A stretch of DNA of 11,608 nt. It comes from Caldilinea sp. GTDB taxonomy: Bacteria > Chloroflexota > Anaerolineae > Caldilineales > Caldilineaceae. Every line of letters starts with the position of its first letter. The first letter of the stretch is position 1. Where the stretch lies: positions 1 through 11,608 of the forward strand of contig JANWYX010000323.1 of assembly GCA_025055055.1 (NCBI GenBank), written 5' to 3'. The notes beneath the pieces are model-generated. The model made no database searches. It was not told the origin of the DNA and saw nothing but the letters and a program-made list of their open reading frames with translations. Position numbers and translations under genes: made by a program. Positions 1-11,608 of this stretch are shown in pieces.

Positions 1-9
1 TTGTTCATT

Positions 10-37
10 TTCTATCAATCGGTTTCTATCAATCGGT
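10..37. repeat. 14-bp tandem direct repeat upstream of cysS
   Basis: The unit TTCTATCAATCGGT occurs twice head to tail (10-23 and 24-37) with no mismatch. It lies 26 bases before the cysS start codon, in its presumed 5' leader or promoter region. It may be a replication-slippage duplication or a doubled protein-binding site; the sequence alone cannot separate these. No -35/-10 pair is visible in the short stretch available. Confidence 0.8.
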
Positions 38-44
38 CACCGAA

Positions 45-1469
<1,425 letters not shown>

Positions 1470-1473
<4 letters not shown>

Positions 1474-2237
1474 GCGAACTGTTGTACGGCCGTCACGCTG
1501 TGCTGGAGTGTCTGCGCGCCAACCGACGCCGCATCTTTCGCCTTTGGGTGGAAAGCAAACAGCCGGAGACGGTGCCGAAGGAAGGGCCGATCGCCCAGAT
1601 CGTCGCCGAGGCCGAGCGTCTCAAAATCCCCGTGCGTCTCGTCAGCGGAGGTCTCTTCGACCGGCTGCGCAGCGAGCGCGTCAACGCCCAGGGCGTGGCG
1701 CTGGAGGTGGGAGAATATCCTTATGTAGAGGTGGAGGATTGTCTGCGCGCTGCCAAAGCGGCAAATGAGCCGCCGCTCTTGCTCATCCTGGACCACCTGC
1801 ACGACCCGCAGAACCTGGGGACGCTCATCCGCACCGCCGAAGCAGTCGGCGTTCATGGCGTGATCATCCCCGAACGACGCGCGGCGCGCATCACCCCTGC
1901 CGTCGGCAATGCCAGCGCCGGCGCAGTAGAACATCTGGCGGTCGCTCAGGTCGTCAACATCAATCGAGTGATTGAGGATCTGAAAAAACGCAATATCTGG
2001 ATCGTTGGGTTGGATAGCGACCCCTCGACGCCTCCGTTGGCCCAGGCCCGGCTGGACGGAGCGCTCGCCGTCGTGGTTGGCAACGAAGGAGAGGGGCTCA
2101 GTCGCCTGACGCGTGAAAAATGCGACTTCCTGGTGCGCCTGCCCATGTGGGGCCGCGTCGAGAGTCTGAATGCAGCCGTGGCCGGCAGCATCGTGCTGTA
2201 TGCAGCGCGGCAGGCGCGAGCCGGTTCTTCCTCTTGA
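1470..2237 (+). CDS. rlmB: TrmH/SpoU-family 23S rRNA (guanosine-2'-O-)methyltransferase, RlmB-like
   Basis: This is a SPOUT-class methyltransferase that uses S-adenosylmethionine to methylate a ribose 2'-OH; RlmB modifies the 23S rRNA guanosine equivalent to E. coli G2251. The start ATG at 1470 overlaps the cysS stop by four bases and begins MSELLYGRHAV, the normal N-terminus of the family. The 255 aa match the usual 245-255. An N-terminal substrate-binding domain (about 5-80) precedes the knotted catalytic domain. Motif 1 is NLGTLIRTAEAVG (115-127, with the catalytic-type Arg121), motif 2 is VVGNEGEGLS (202-211) and motif 3 is the SLNAAVAGSIVLYA region (232-245). In Firmicutes rlmB also sits beside cysS, often with mrnC between; mrnC is absent here. 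Related paralogues that modify tRNA or other rRNA sites are possible, so the family is firm and the exact target less so. Confidence 0.9.
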
Positions 2238-2250
2238 CGGATCTCGATCC

Positions 2251-3549
2251 ATGGAAGCAGATGCATCTCTTCATACGGGGCTTCGGCCATCCTCCACCGA
2301 TGTGGCCGTGACGTTGCTGGACGCCTCCCATCCGCGCTGGGCATATGAGCTGGAGCGAGCGGGCATCTTGCTGGGCCTAGGCGCCAACCCGGCGCTCTTT
2401 CCTTATCATTTTCTGTACGTCACCCTGAGCAAAATCGGCGGAAAATTGGCGCTCTTCCGTTGCGGCCCTGTTACGGTGGGCGTGGGCTTTCTCTTCCCGC
2501 GCCGCCTGAGCCGCAGCGGCGACCGCGTCCACAGGACCTACACGCTGCGTTTTCATGCTGTTTGCGAAGGTGCGGTTGACGCCCATGCGATGGTGGCGGC
2601 CTGCCGACGTGCTCTGCCCGACGCATCGATCGTTTTTTACGATCCAACAGGAGGACTTTCCTACTATCGCACTTCCGTTTCCTACGGCATGGTCGACATC
2701 GGTCGCCCCGATGAGTTTGAGGCGGCCGAAAGCCGGGCGATTCAACAGAGGATTTGGGGCGCTGCGGCTGAGTTCCTCTATCCCAGCGACATTCACTCTT
2801 CCGAGTTCGGTGCGGGCACATCCCTGGTCGCTCGCGTCGACGGCAAGACGGCAGGGTTCCTGTTTGGGTTCTATTCCTTCGGAGGCGTCCCGTTGCCGGC
2901 GGATTGGGACGAGCGTTTCAACGGCGCATTTCGCGTCGAATCGCAGACGCTGGGGGTGTTGCCGGAATATCGGGGGTTGCGCATCGCCAATTTGTTGAAA
3001 AAACAGCAAGCGGAACTGGCCTGGCGTGAGGGCGTCGGGATTGTATCATGGACGGCGGATCCGTTACAATTTCCAAACGCCGCGCTCAATTTCGGCCTGT
3101 TGAAGGCGGTGGCCTTTCATTTCATGGCGAACCTTTATCCGTTCCGCAACGAGTTGAATCGGACTCATGCCTCTCGCTTTGCGCTGATCTGGTTGGTGGG
3201 CAGCAAACGCGTGCGCGAGATGGCGCCGTTGGGCGCGCGCGCAGAAATTTTCGACTTGAGCAATCGATTGCGCATCCCGCGCGTCAACGACGGCTGCCGT
3301 AGCGCGCGCTTCGATCTTGACGATGAAATTATCGCCATCGAAATCCCCGCAGACTGGACCGGCCTCCAAGCCGGCGATCCTGTCCAGGCGCAGGAGTGGC
3401 GCTTGTTGACAGACGAAATCTTCTGCGCCTATATCGGCTTACAGGAGGGGCGCTACACGGTGACCGGCGTGGGTGCAGTGGGAGAACGTCGCTTCCTGAT
3501 TGCAGAGCGGAGCGGAGAGTCGCTGTGGCGAAGGCTGGGGGAAGAATGA
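2251..3549 (+). CDS. GNAT-superfamily protein, COG3375-like, with long N-terminal extension
   Basis: Predicted acetyltransferase of unknown substrate. The chosen ATG at 2251 is 13 bases after the rlmB stop, giving 432 aa; the frame stays open upstream inside rlmB, but that start would need a long overlap. Residues about 230-310 carry a GNAT core resembling my recollection of COG3375: LGVLPEYRGLRIANLL (234-249, acetyl-CoA-binding motif A type), then WTADPL (267-272), N276 and N280, followed by an N-Y/L-Y-F region and an SRF...W segment. About 130-200 N-terminal residues precede this and are not obviously similar to anything; a second degenerate GNAT fold is possible. The tail (about 350-432) is also unassigned. 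Position in the cysS-rlmB operon suggests co-expression with translation genes, but no role in translation follows from the sequence. The start has only a weak GGA-type ribosome-binding site. Confidence 0.7.
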   Translation: MEADASLHTGLRPSSTDVAVTLLDASHPRWAYELERAGILLGLGANPALFPYHFLYVTLSKIGGKLALFRCGPVTVGVGFLFPRRLSRSGDRVHRTYTLRFHAVCEGAVDAHAMVAACRRALPDASIVFYDPTGGLSYYRTSVSYGMVDIGRPDEFEAAESRAIQQRIWGAAAEFLYPSDIHSSEFGAGTSLVARVDGKTAGFLFGFYSFGGVPLPADWDERFNGAFRVESQTLGVLPEYRGLRIANLLKKQQAELAWREGVGIVSWTADPLQFPNAALNFGLLKAVAFHFMANLYPFRNELNRTHASRFALIWLVGSKRVREMAPLGARAEIFDLSNRLRIPRVNDGCRSARFDLDDEIIAIEIPADWTGLQAGDPVQAQEWRLLTDEIFCAYIGLQEGRYTVTGVGAVGERRFLIAERSGESLWRRLGEE

Positions 3550-3556
3550 TGGTGCT

Positions 3557-3717
3557 ATGGTGAGCAGCACGTCTGGCGGGTGGACGCCGACCTTCGCCTA
3601 CGACGCCGAGAACCGGCCGGTGGGCGTGAGCGGAGCGGCGAGCGTTACCTTCGTCTACGACAGCGACGGTAGGCGGGGCAAGGCGACGGTCAACGGCATC
3701 ACACTTATAGGAGGTTT
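3557..3717 (+). pseudogene. RHS/YD-repeat protein fragment (truncated remnant)
   Basis: Translation from 3557 shows two YD-repeat signatures, FAYDAENRPVGVSG and FVYDSDGRRGKATVNGIT, typical of the end of the repeat region just before the RHS-associated core. Similarity stops abruptly near LIGG (about 3717), where intact members continue into a YIGNYFE-like segment; the frame then runs on into unrelated bases with a stop at 3752-3754. The piece lacks the long beta-shell upstream and the core and toxin downstream, so it cannot be a functional RHS protein. It starts 7 bases after the GNAT gene stop. Such fragments are usually debris from recombination among multicopy RHS loci. The signature match is clear; the exact limits are not. 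Confidence 0.65.
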
Positions 3718-3740
3718 TTTGCTTTCCCACTTTTTCGGGG

Positions 3741-3769
3741 TTGACACAACATGAAGGACGGTCTACAAT
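3741..3769 (+). promoter_or_regulatory. Sigma-70 promoter, probably for the RRM protein gene
   Basis: A perfect -35 (TTGACA, 3741-3746) and -10 TACAAT (3764-3769) are separated by exactly 17 bases. Transcription would start near 3776, about 310 bases before the RRM protein ATG at 4089, with no terminator-like hairpin followed by a T-run in between. No better promoter is visible closer to the gene. The promoter lies directly after the RHS debris. Confidence 0.7.
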
Positions 3770-3775
3770 CGAAAA

Positions 3776-4406
<631 letters not shown>

Positions 4407-4438
4407 CCCCAATCGCCCGAAACGCACACCTTGCCAGG

Positions 4439-4477
4439 CATCATCTGGGAAGCTTTTTGCTTCCCAGATGATGTTTT
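4439..4477 (+). terminator. Rho-independent terminator of the RRM protein gene
   Basis: CATCATCTGGGAAGC (4439-4453) is perfectly complementary to GCTTCCCAGATGATG (4459-4473) around a TTTTT loop, and is followed by TTTT (4474-4477). The stem has 15 perfect base pairs. The opposite strand has no T-run after the hairpin, so it serves the plus-strand gene best, although it lies between two convergent genes and might also slow transcripts of the MFS gene. Confidence 0.88.
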
Positions 4478-4508
4478 GCACTCGCTTACGTGAAAGTCCA
4501 TCCGCCGC

Positions 4509-5981
<1,473 letters not shown>

Positions 5982-6057
5982 CGTGGAGCCTCGGGATTGT
6001 CAGGTGAAAGCTTGCGTAGGCAACGCAGTAGGCGCTTGTGGCGAGAGATGTCTTTTT

Positions 6058-7632
6058 TCATGACAAGCGATTAGGGTGCTCACTTGCGGGTTGACAATAT
6101 GCGTTGCGAAGAGCGCTTTTTTGCACCTTTCCCAACGCATTGCGCGGCAGCGCTGCTGCGAAGAGGACGCGCCTGGGCGTTTTGTAGGGAGCCAGGCGTT
6201 CACGGCAAAACTGCATGATCTCATCCGGGCCGGCCTCTGTGCCTGTGCGCAGCACAACGACGGCGACCACCCGTTCTCCCCATTCAACGTCCGGACAGCC
6301 AATCACGGCGCTGGCCTCTACGGCGGGGTGCTCATTCAGCACAAGCTCGACCTCAGAAGGATAAACGTTGTACCCACCGCTGATGATCAAGTCCTTGGAG
6401 CGCCCTTTGAGCGTAAAATAGCCGTCGGGCTCGCGCAGGCCGAGATCGCCGGTGCGCAGCCAGCCGTCCGGCGTGAAGGCTGCAGCGGTCTTTTCCGGCT
6501 GACGCCAGTATCCCTTGCAAACATTATCGCCGCGCACCTGTACCTCGCCGACCCGGCCATCAGGAAGCGGGTCGCCGCTCTCGGGATCGACGATGCGCAC
6601 ATCGACCCCGGGCAACGGCAACCCCACAGAGCCGACGCGACGCTCGCCGCGCAGGGGGTTGGAGAGAATCATGCCTGCCTCGGACATGCCGTACCGTTCG
6701 AGCAGTTGCACGCCGAATCGCTCCTCGAAACGACGGAAAAGGTCTTCGGGCAGCCGGTCGGAGCCGGAGGTGACAAGACGCATGTGTCGCAACGAATAAT
6801 GTTCGGCGCCGGGCGCCTCTACCAGCCGGCGGTGAATGGTCGGCACGCCCATGAAGACGGTGCAGGGGCGACGCACTAAGAGTTCCAGGGTTTGCTGCGG
6901 CTCGAAGCGCGTCAGCAGCACGGTGGTCGCGCCGGCGTTGAGCGCTCCGTGTAAGGCGACGAGCAGACCGTGCACATGAAAGAGCGGCAACACATGCAGC
7001 AACACGTCGTCGCTCCGCCATTCCCACGCCTCATGCAAGCTGTTGAGATTGGCGGTGAGATTGCGATGCGTCAGCTCGGCGCCTTTTGGTCGGCCGGTCG
7101 TGCCACTGGTGTAGATCATCAAGCAGGTGGCGTCGGGGTCGTCGGGCAGTGGAATGGCGGCCGCATCGGCGCCGACGAACGGTGCAAGCAAGTGCTCAAA
7201 GGCGCGTTGCGGCTTTTCGGCAAGCCCGATCACTTCTTGCACGCAAGACGTTTGTGTGGACAGATCCTGGATTGCGCTTTGAGGAAGAACATCCGTGAAA
7301 AAGAGCCGCGCTTCTGCGTCCTCGAGAAAGTAGAGCAGCTCGCTCGGCGTGTAGGCGGTGTTGAGCGGGAGCGAGATGGCGCTCAGCCGCATGGCGGCCA
7401 GATGCAGACAGATGAAAGGCAGTCCTTTCCCAAGCTGGATGGCCACGCGGTCGCCGGGTTGCACGCCCTTTTGCCGCAGCATCGCCATCGTGCGCAGCAC
7501 CATTTCTTCTAACTCGCCGTAACGAACAACCCGAGGCGGTTCTGTTGCATCCTCTATATGCTCGATGGCGACGCGCTCGGCCTGTGAAAGACAAAGGGTG
7601 CGCAGGGTCTCTAAAAACATGGGTCGATGCAT
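6058..7632 (-). CDS. Acyl-CoA synthetase (AMP-forming), malonyl-CoA synthetase (MatB)-like
   Basis: ANL-superfamily enzyme that activates a carboxylic acid via an acyl-AMP and joins it to CoA. Counting from Met at 7632 (524 aa): the ATP-binding loop TSGTTGRPKG is at 175-184, the adenine-binding ERYGMSE at 312-318, TGD with the ribose-binding Asp396, the hinge-region GRSKDLIISGGYNVYP, and the catalytic lysine in ALGKVQK (Lys502). The stretch AGMILSNPLRGERR after ERYGMSE, plus GLPLPGVDVRI and the end PRNALGKVQK, follow the malonyl-CoA synthetases of Rhodopseudomonas and Streptomyces as I recall them, so malonate or methylmalonate is the likely substrate; medium-chain acids are not excluded. The frame is open to ATG at 7788, with further Met codons at 7701 and 7620. 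The first 52 residues of the longest form have no family similarity and that start overlaps the tRNA promoter, so 7632 is preferred; its ribosome-binding site is weak. Confidence 0.88.
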   Translation of the reverse strand: MHRPMFLETLRTLCLSQAERVAIEHIEDATEPPRVVRYGELEEMVLRTMAMLRQKGVQPGDRVAIQLGKGLPFICLHLAAMRLSAISLPLNTAYTPSELLYFLEDAEARLFFTDVLPQSAIQDLSTQTSCVQEVIGLAEKPQRAFEHLLAPFVGADAAAIPLPDDPDATCLMIYTSGTTGRPKGAELTHRNLTANLNSLHEAWEWRSDDVLLHVLPLFHVHGLLVALHGALNAGATTVLLTRFEPQQTLELLVRRPCTVFMGVPTIHRRLVEAPGAEHYSLRHMRLVTSGSDRLPEDLFRRFEERFGVQLLERYGMSEAGMILSNPLRGERRVGSVGLPLPGVDVRIVDPESGDPLPDGRVGEVQVRGDNVCKGYWRQPEKTAAAFTPDGWLRTGDLGLREPDGYFTLKGRSKDLIISGGYNVYPSEVELVLNEHPAVEASAVIGCPDVEWGERVVAVVVLRTGTEAGPDEIMQFCRERLAPYKTPRRVLFAAALPRNALGKVQKSALRNAYCQPASEHPNRLS

Positions 7633-7778
7633 CGCAGATTGTTTTTCCGGCAACGTATATAAACATTCACTGCACAAGGAGCGCCTTGCATAATCTTTCA
7701 TGCTATACCTGTTTTCTTCACAAGGCAAAAACATCGGGACAGAGGGAAGGAATAAGTCGGAACTGAATTTCGGTTCAT

Positions 7779-7807
7779 TTGACAGCAACGCCCAATATGA
7801 CTATACT
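7779..7807 (+). promoter_or_regulatory. Sigma-70 promoter of tRNA-Gly
   Basis: TTGACA (7779-7784), 17-base spacer, TATACT (7802-7807). The tRNA begins 15 bases after the -10 element, leaving a short 5' leader of about 8 nt for RNase P. The promoter overlaps the furthest upstream possible start (7788) of the divergent acyl-CoA synthetase. Confidence 0.88.
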
Positions 7808-7819
7808 CTATTTCAGATT

Positions 7820-7895
<76 letters not shown>

Positions 7896-7919
7896 CTCAA
7901 AGATGAGTTTACGCAATGG

Positions 7920-7946
7920 GCGCCTGAGTGTCAGGCGCTTTCTTTT
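7920..7946 (+). terminator. Rho-independent terminator of tRNA-Gly
   Basis: GCGCCTGA (7920-7927), loop GTG, TCAGGCGC (7931-7938) form a perfect 8-bp stem, followed by the T-rich run TTTCTTTTT (7939-7947 approx.). It lies 26 bases after the tRNA 3' end and 14 bases before the start codon of the DUF123 gene. Confidence 0.85.
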
Positions 7947-7960
7947 TCGGATCATCTGCG

Positions 7961-8434
7961 ATGGAAGATCGCTTCATTGCGCCCGCCGCACAAGGCAGCT
8001 ACATGCTTTTGTTGCTTTCTTCACAACGCTGCTCGTTGACGGTGGGGCGCCTTGGGCGCAAGGTGGTTGACTCCGGTTGGTATCTGTATGTGGGCAGCGC
8101 CCTGGGGCCAGGAGGGCTGCGCGGCCGCCTGCGCCATCATTTGCAGCCGGCGCAACGACTCCACTGGCACATTGACCATTTACGCCGGGTTTGCGAACTT
8201 CGGGCAATCTGGTTCGCCGTCGGCGCCGAACGATGGGAGCACCGATGGGCACAGATGTTGACCACACTGGGGACGTTTATGCCGGTTCCCGGTTTCGGTG
8301 CCTCAGATTGTCGGTGCGTCTCGCACTGTTTTTTTCTAACCCAACAGCCCACTTTGGTTCAACTTCAACGACAGTTGCATCATTTTTATCCCGGCCATCC
8401 TATTTTGCATGAATTGGCTCCCACGCATAGTTGA
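7961..8434 (+). CDS. DUF123 / Uri-type GIY-YIG nuclease-fold protein (COG1833)
   Basis: Small cytoplasmic protein of 157 aa from the DUF123 branch of the GIY-YIG superfamily, common in archaea and scattered in bacteria; its cellular role is not established. GIY corresponds to GSY (residues 12-14) and YIG to YVG (43-45) in WYLYVGSALGPGGL. These are followed by the Arg pair in LRGRLRHH (53-60), the family hallmark HWHID (68-72), Glu93 as candidate metal-binding residue, and the GFGASDCRC box (111-119) with a further Cys at 123. The Cys/His residues of HWHID and SDCRCVSH could bind metal (inference). The ATG at 7961 is preferred over an in-frame ATG at 7928 because the latter lies inside the tRNA terminator. 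Ribosome-binding site is weak. No own promoter is visible. Confidence 0.85.
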   Translation: MEDRFIAPAAQGSYMLLLLSSQRCSLTVGRLGRKVVDSGWYLYVGSALGPGGLRGRLRHHLQPAQRLHWHIDHLRRVCELRAIWFAVGAERWEHRWAQMLTTLGTFMPVPGFGASDCRCVSHCFFLTQQPTLVQLQRQLHHFYPGHPILHELAPTHS

Positions 8435-8482
8435 CATAATTTTTGTTCGACTTTGAGAAGAATGCCGGAGCCCCAGAAGGGT

Positions 8483-8511
8483 TTGGCAACTCGGTTCGTC
8501 TCTGGTATGAT
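8483..8511 (+). promoter_or_regulatory. Sigma-70 promoter for the phosphatase-like/methyltransferase gene
   Basis: TTGGCA (8483-8488), 17-base spacer, TATGAT (8506-8511): one mismatch to consensus in each box. Transcription would start near 8518, giving a leader of about 55 nt before the TTG start at 8573. The intergenic stretch 8435-8572 shows no convincing terminator for the preceding gene. Confidence 0.65.
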
Positions 8512-8572
8512 CGCCTGGTGGCAACGTTCAAAGAGCGTCTTGAAATTCGCTGAAGAATAGCGGGTAAGCAAC

Positions 8573-10060
8573 TTGTCATTTACGTCGGACCCTCTTCTGT
8601 CGGTCGATCACCTTTCCTCTTCTCCATTTGAGGTGCGGCTCCTCCTGATCTGTCATGCGGAGGGGATGCAGAATCGTTACACCGGGCTGGTTCAGCGCAG
8701 CGAACCCGACAGCGGGTTGACCGCTTTCGGCTGGGAGCAGACGACTCAACTTGCCCAGTGGCTGGCGACCCATGAGACGATCGATGTGCTCTACTCCGCC
8801 CCACTGCTTCAAAGTCGTCTCACTGCACAGCGCATCGGACAAACGCTTGGACTTCCAGTGACCGTAAACGATCGCATTCCGGGGCGCTTTCCACCCGATC
8901 TCACGCTGCCGGGGATGTGGGACCGCAACGAGCGCACCATTTTACATTTCGAGCCGCCTACATTCGTTCCTCCGGACTCGCCCTATGGCATCTATTTGCA
9001 CAGCTTGATCGAGGAGTTGGATGCCATCGTGCAGGCCAACTGGGGGAAGTCGATTGCGGTCGTGCTCAGCGGCAACGGCGTGGCCACTACGGTGCGACAC
9101 TTTGCCGGCGCTCATGCACTTCCGATTGTAGTTAGCCATACAGCCATCACAGAATTGCGAAGGCAAGACGGTGTTTGGTCGCTGGTTTATGTGAACCGTC
9201 GTGAACATCTGCCGGTCGGGATGGCGCCGGCGCCGCGTCGGCGTACGGCTGCTTTGGAGGTGGACAATAGCGGGGAGGTCGCGCAAGATATTGCGCGCAT
9301 TGTCGCCGCTTATGGACGCATGCCTTCTCAAACAAATCCTCAACGCAACGCTAAGCGCGTGCAGCGCCTTCAGCACCTGCTCAAATTTGCCCAGCTGCCC
9401 AAAGGATTGAGTGTGCTCGATGTGGGTTGCGGCTCCGGTGAACTGTCGATGCTTTTGGCCGAAGAAGGCGCCCGCGAGGTCGTCGGCATCGACATTAGCC
9501 CGACGATGTTGGAGGCGGCCGAGTTCATGCGTCTCAGCAGTCGCTCGCCGGCGGCCGCGCGCGTCAGTTTTCGCCTGGCGCCGGCGCATGCATTGCCTTT
9601 TCGCGACGAACGCTTCGATGCCGCCGTCTGTCGACTCGTCCTGCATCACAATCATCGGCCACAGTTGATCTTGGAAGAACTGGCGCGCGTGCTGAAGCAT
9701 GGGGGGATCCTGATCCTTGCAGACCTGTTGAGCACCGATGACCCGGTGAAGCGCGCCACGCAAAATGCGATTGAAGAGAAACGTGATCCCAGCCACGTCG
9801 CCATTTTTAGCGCCGAGCAGTATCGCAAACTGGTGGTGGGTGCAGGGTTTGTCATTGAGGCGGAGCAGGTTGCCGTCTTCGAGCGCGAGCTGGAAGAATG
9901 GCTGGACGATATGTATGCCGAACCTGAGACGCGAACGGTCGTGCGCGAGATGATCGAAGCGGGGCTGGAAACAGACGCCGCCGGCCTTCACGCCCGGCGG
10001 CAAGGAGACAAACTCTTTTTTGAGCAGCGCTTGTTCTACATTAAAGCGATAAAACCTTGA
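8573..10060 (+). CDS. Fusion: degenerate histidine-phosphatase domain plus class I SAM methyltransferase
   Basis: A 495-aa two-domain protein. Residues about 22-215 have the histidine phosphatase (phosphoglycerate mutase-like) pattern: LLLICHAEG at the place of the RHG box, LTAFGWEQ (49-56), SAPLLQSRLTA (75-85) and a C-terminal strand with REHL. The catalytic set is broken: the RHG Arg and Gly are Cys27 and Ala29, the second Arg is Gln80, and the second His (usual SHGG) is SGNG at 166-169. Only the nucleophile-position His28 remains, so phosphatase activity is unlikely. After a linker (about 215-275) comes an intact UbiE/COG2226-like methyltransferase: motif I VLDVGCGSG (281-289), GID with SAM-ribose Asp307, FDAAVCRLVLHH, and LKHGGILILAD. 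The methyl acceptor is unknown. The start is TTG at 8573; GTG at 8633 would begin immediately before the domain. It has its own promoter and converges on the acyl-CoA dehydrogenase gene. Confidence 0.85.
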   Translation: MSFTSDPLLSVDHLSSSPFEVRLLLICHAEGMQNRYTGLVQRSEPDSGLTAFGWEQTTQLAQWLATHETIDVLYSAPLLQSRLTAQRIGQTLGLPVTVNDRIPGRFPPDLTLPGMWDRNERTILHFEPPTFVPPDSPYGIYLHSLIEELDAIVQANWGKSIAVVLSGNGVATTVRHFAGAHALPIVVSHTAITELRRQDGVWSLVYVNRREHLPVGMAPAPRRRTAALEVDNSGEVAQDIARIVAAYGRMPSQTNPQRNAKRVQRLQHLLKFAQLPKGLSVLDVGCGSGELSMLLAEEGAREVVGIDISPTMLEAAEFMRLSSRSPAAARVSFRLAPAHALPFRDERFDAAVCRLVLHHNHRPQLILEELARVLKHGGILILADLLSTDDPVKRATQNAIEEKRDPSHVAIFSAEQYRKLVVGAGFVIEAEQVAVFERELEEWLDDMYAEPETRTVVREMIEAGLETDAAGLHARRQGDKLFFEQRLFYIKAIKP

Positions 10061-10137
10061 TCGACTGGCGCAAAGAGCGGCCTTGCCTCCTCCTCTTCAC
10101 CTCAGACGCATAGGTAATGTCACAAACTTGACCGAGC

Positions 10138-11316
<1,179 letters not shown>

Positions 11317-11339
11317 GAGCAGTTCCCCTTCGATTTAGA

Positions 11340-11364
11340 ACGATGAATCGTCTGGCGAATCATA
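11340..11364 (-). promoter_or_regulatory. Possible -10 element and dyad ahead of the acyl-CoA dehydrogenase gene
   Basis: On the minus strand TATGAT (rc of 11359-11364) could be a -10 box, but no acceptable -35 lies 16-18 bases upstream. Immediately downstream is the perfect dyad ACGAT-GA-ATCGT (11340-11351), which would cover the transcription start and could be a repressor site. A GC-rich hairpin ACCGGC-TGGG-GCCGGT (11370-11385) lies just upstream. All short enough to be chance. Confidence 0.25.
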
Positions 11365-11484
11365 ATGCAACCGGCTGGGGCCGGTGCGAGGCTTCTGTCC
11401 AATTCAAGCGACGGAGGATTCTGTGGCTGTTCCGGGAATGTTGGAAAGCGGAGTCTTTGCAAAGTGGAAGCTAGATTTATGCCG

Positions 11485-11608
11485 TTATTCTGTCTCCTCC
11501 GGTAAACGCACCCAGCGTGCGTTGACAAGACGCACCAGTTCCTGGACAGGCAGCAAGACATTGGCGCCGCGCTGGCCGGCGCTGACGGCAATTTCGTCAT
11601 AGCGTCGG
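11485..11608 (-). CDS. C-terminal fragment of probable YbaK/EbsC-type aminoacyl-tRNA deacylase (runs off window)
   Basis: Reading the minus strand from the window edge to the TAA at 11485-11487 gives 40 codons. The tail contains YDEIAVSAGQRGANVLL, then PVQELVRLVNARW, which fits the C-terminal pattern of the YbaK/ProX family: a strand ending in VSAGxRG followed by a proline and a hydrophobic helix. That family hydrolyses mischarged tRNAs such as Cys-tRNA-Pro. The active-site part lies outside the window, so specificity cannot be judged. It precedes the acyl-CoA dehydrogenase on the same strand by 168 bases, and that gap shows no clear terminator. Confidence 0.55.
   Translation of the reverse strand, partial: RRYDEIAVSAGQRGANVLLPVQELVRLVNARWVRLPEETE

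Noticed and set aside
7633..7788. 52-residue N-terminal extension of the acyl-CoA synthetase
   Set aside because: No family similarity, overlaps the divergent tRNA promoter, and lacks a good ribosome-binding site; a start at 7701 (weak AGG upstream) remains possible.
8942..10003. 353-codon minus-strand frame opposite the methyltransferase fusion
   Set aside because: Shadow frame; methyltransferase motifs lie on the plus strand.
10061..10137. Intergenic gap between convergent genes searched for a bidirectional terminator
   Set aside because: No stem with adjoining T-run found; termination there may be Rho-dependent or lie elsewhere.

Overview
The window looks like chromosomal DNA of a free-living bacterium with fairly high G+C. 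The mix of genes (MatB-like malonyl-CoA synthetase, RRM protein with an Arg/Ser tail, DUF123 GIY-YIG protein, RHS remnant, many stand-alone genes) fits Chloroflexota, perhaps a Caldilinea-like lineage. That assignment is an impression from protein style and was not tested. Promoters and terminators are of ordinary sigma-70 / Rho-independent type.

Layout. (1) 1-3549, plus strand: a translation/RNA-modification operon with cysS (cysteinyl-tRNA synthetase), a TrmH/RlmB-type rRNA 2'-O-methyltransferase overlapping it by 4 bases, and a COG3375-like GNAT protein 13 bases further on. (2) 3550-4088: 539 bases without an intact gene. It holds a truncated RHS/YD-repeat fragment, a near-consensus promoter, and a leader of about 310 nt rich in mutually complementary CGCCATC/GATGGCG segments, leading to (3) a small RRM RNA-binding protein that ends at a perfect 15-bp terminator hairpin. 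(4) 4509-7632, minus strand: a MatB-like acyl-CoA synthetase followed by an MFS transporter. (5) 7779-8434, plus strand: a tRNA-Gly(CCC) with a textbook promoter and terminator, then a DUF123/GIY-YIG protein starting 14 bases after the terminator. (6) 8483-10060: promoter and gene for an unusual fusion of a catalytically degraded histidine-phosphatase domain with a class I SAM methyltransferase. (7) 10138-11316, minus strand: an acyl-CoA dehydrogenase. (8) 11485-11608, minus strand: the C-terminal end of a probable YbaK/EbsC-type aminoacyl-tRNA deacylase, cut by the window edge.

Functionally the window combines translation housekeeping (cysS, rlmB, tRNA-Gly, probable deacylase) with acyl-CoA metabolism (malonyl-CoA synthetase-like enzyme, acyl-CoA dehydrogenase). 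No phage, CRISPR or complete mobile element is visible. The items most worth a second look are the pseudo-phosphatase/methyltransferase fusion, the structured leader of the RRM gene, and the tRNA/DUF123 arrangement.
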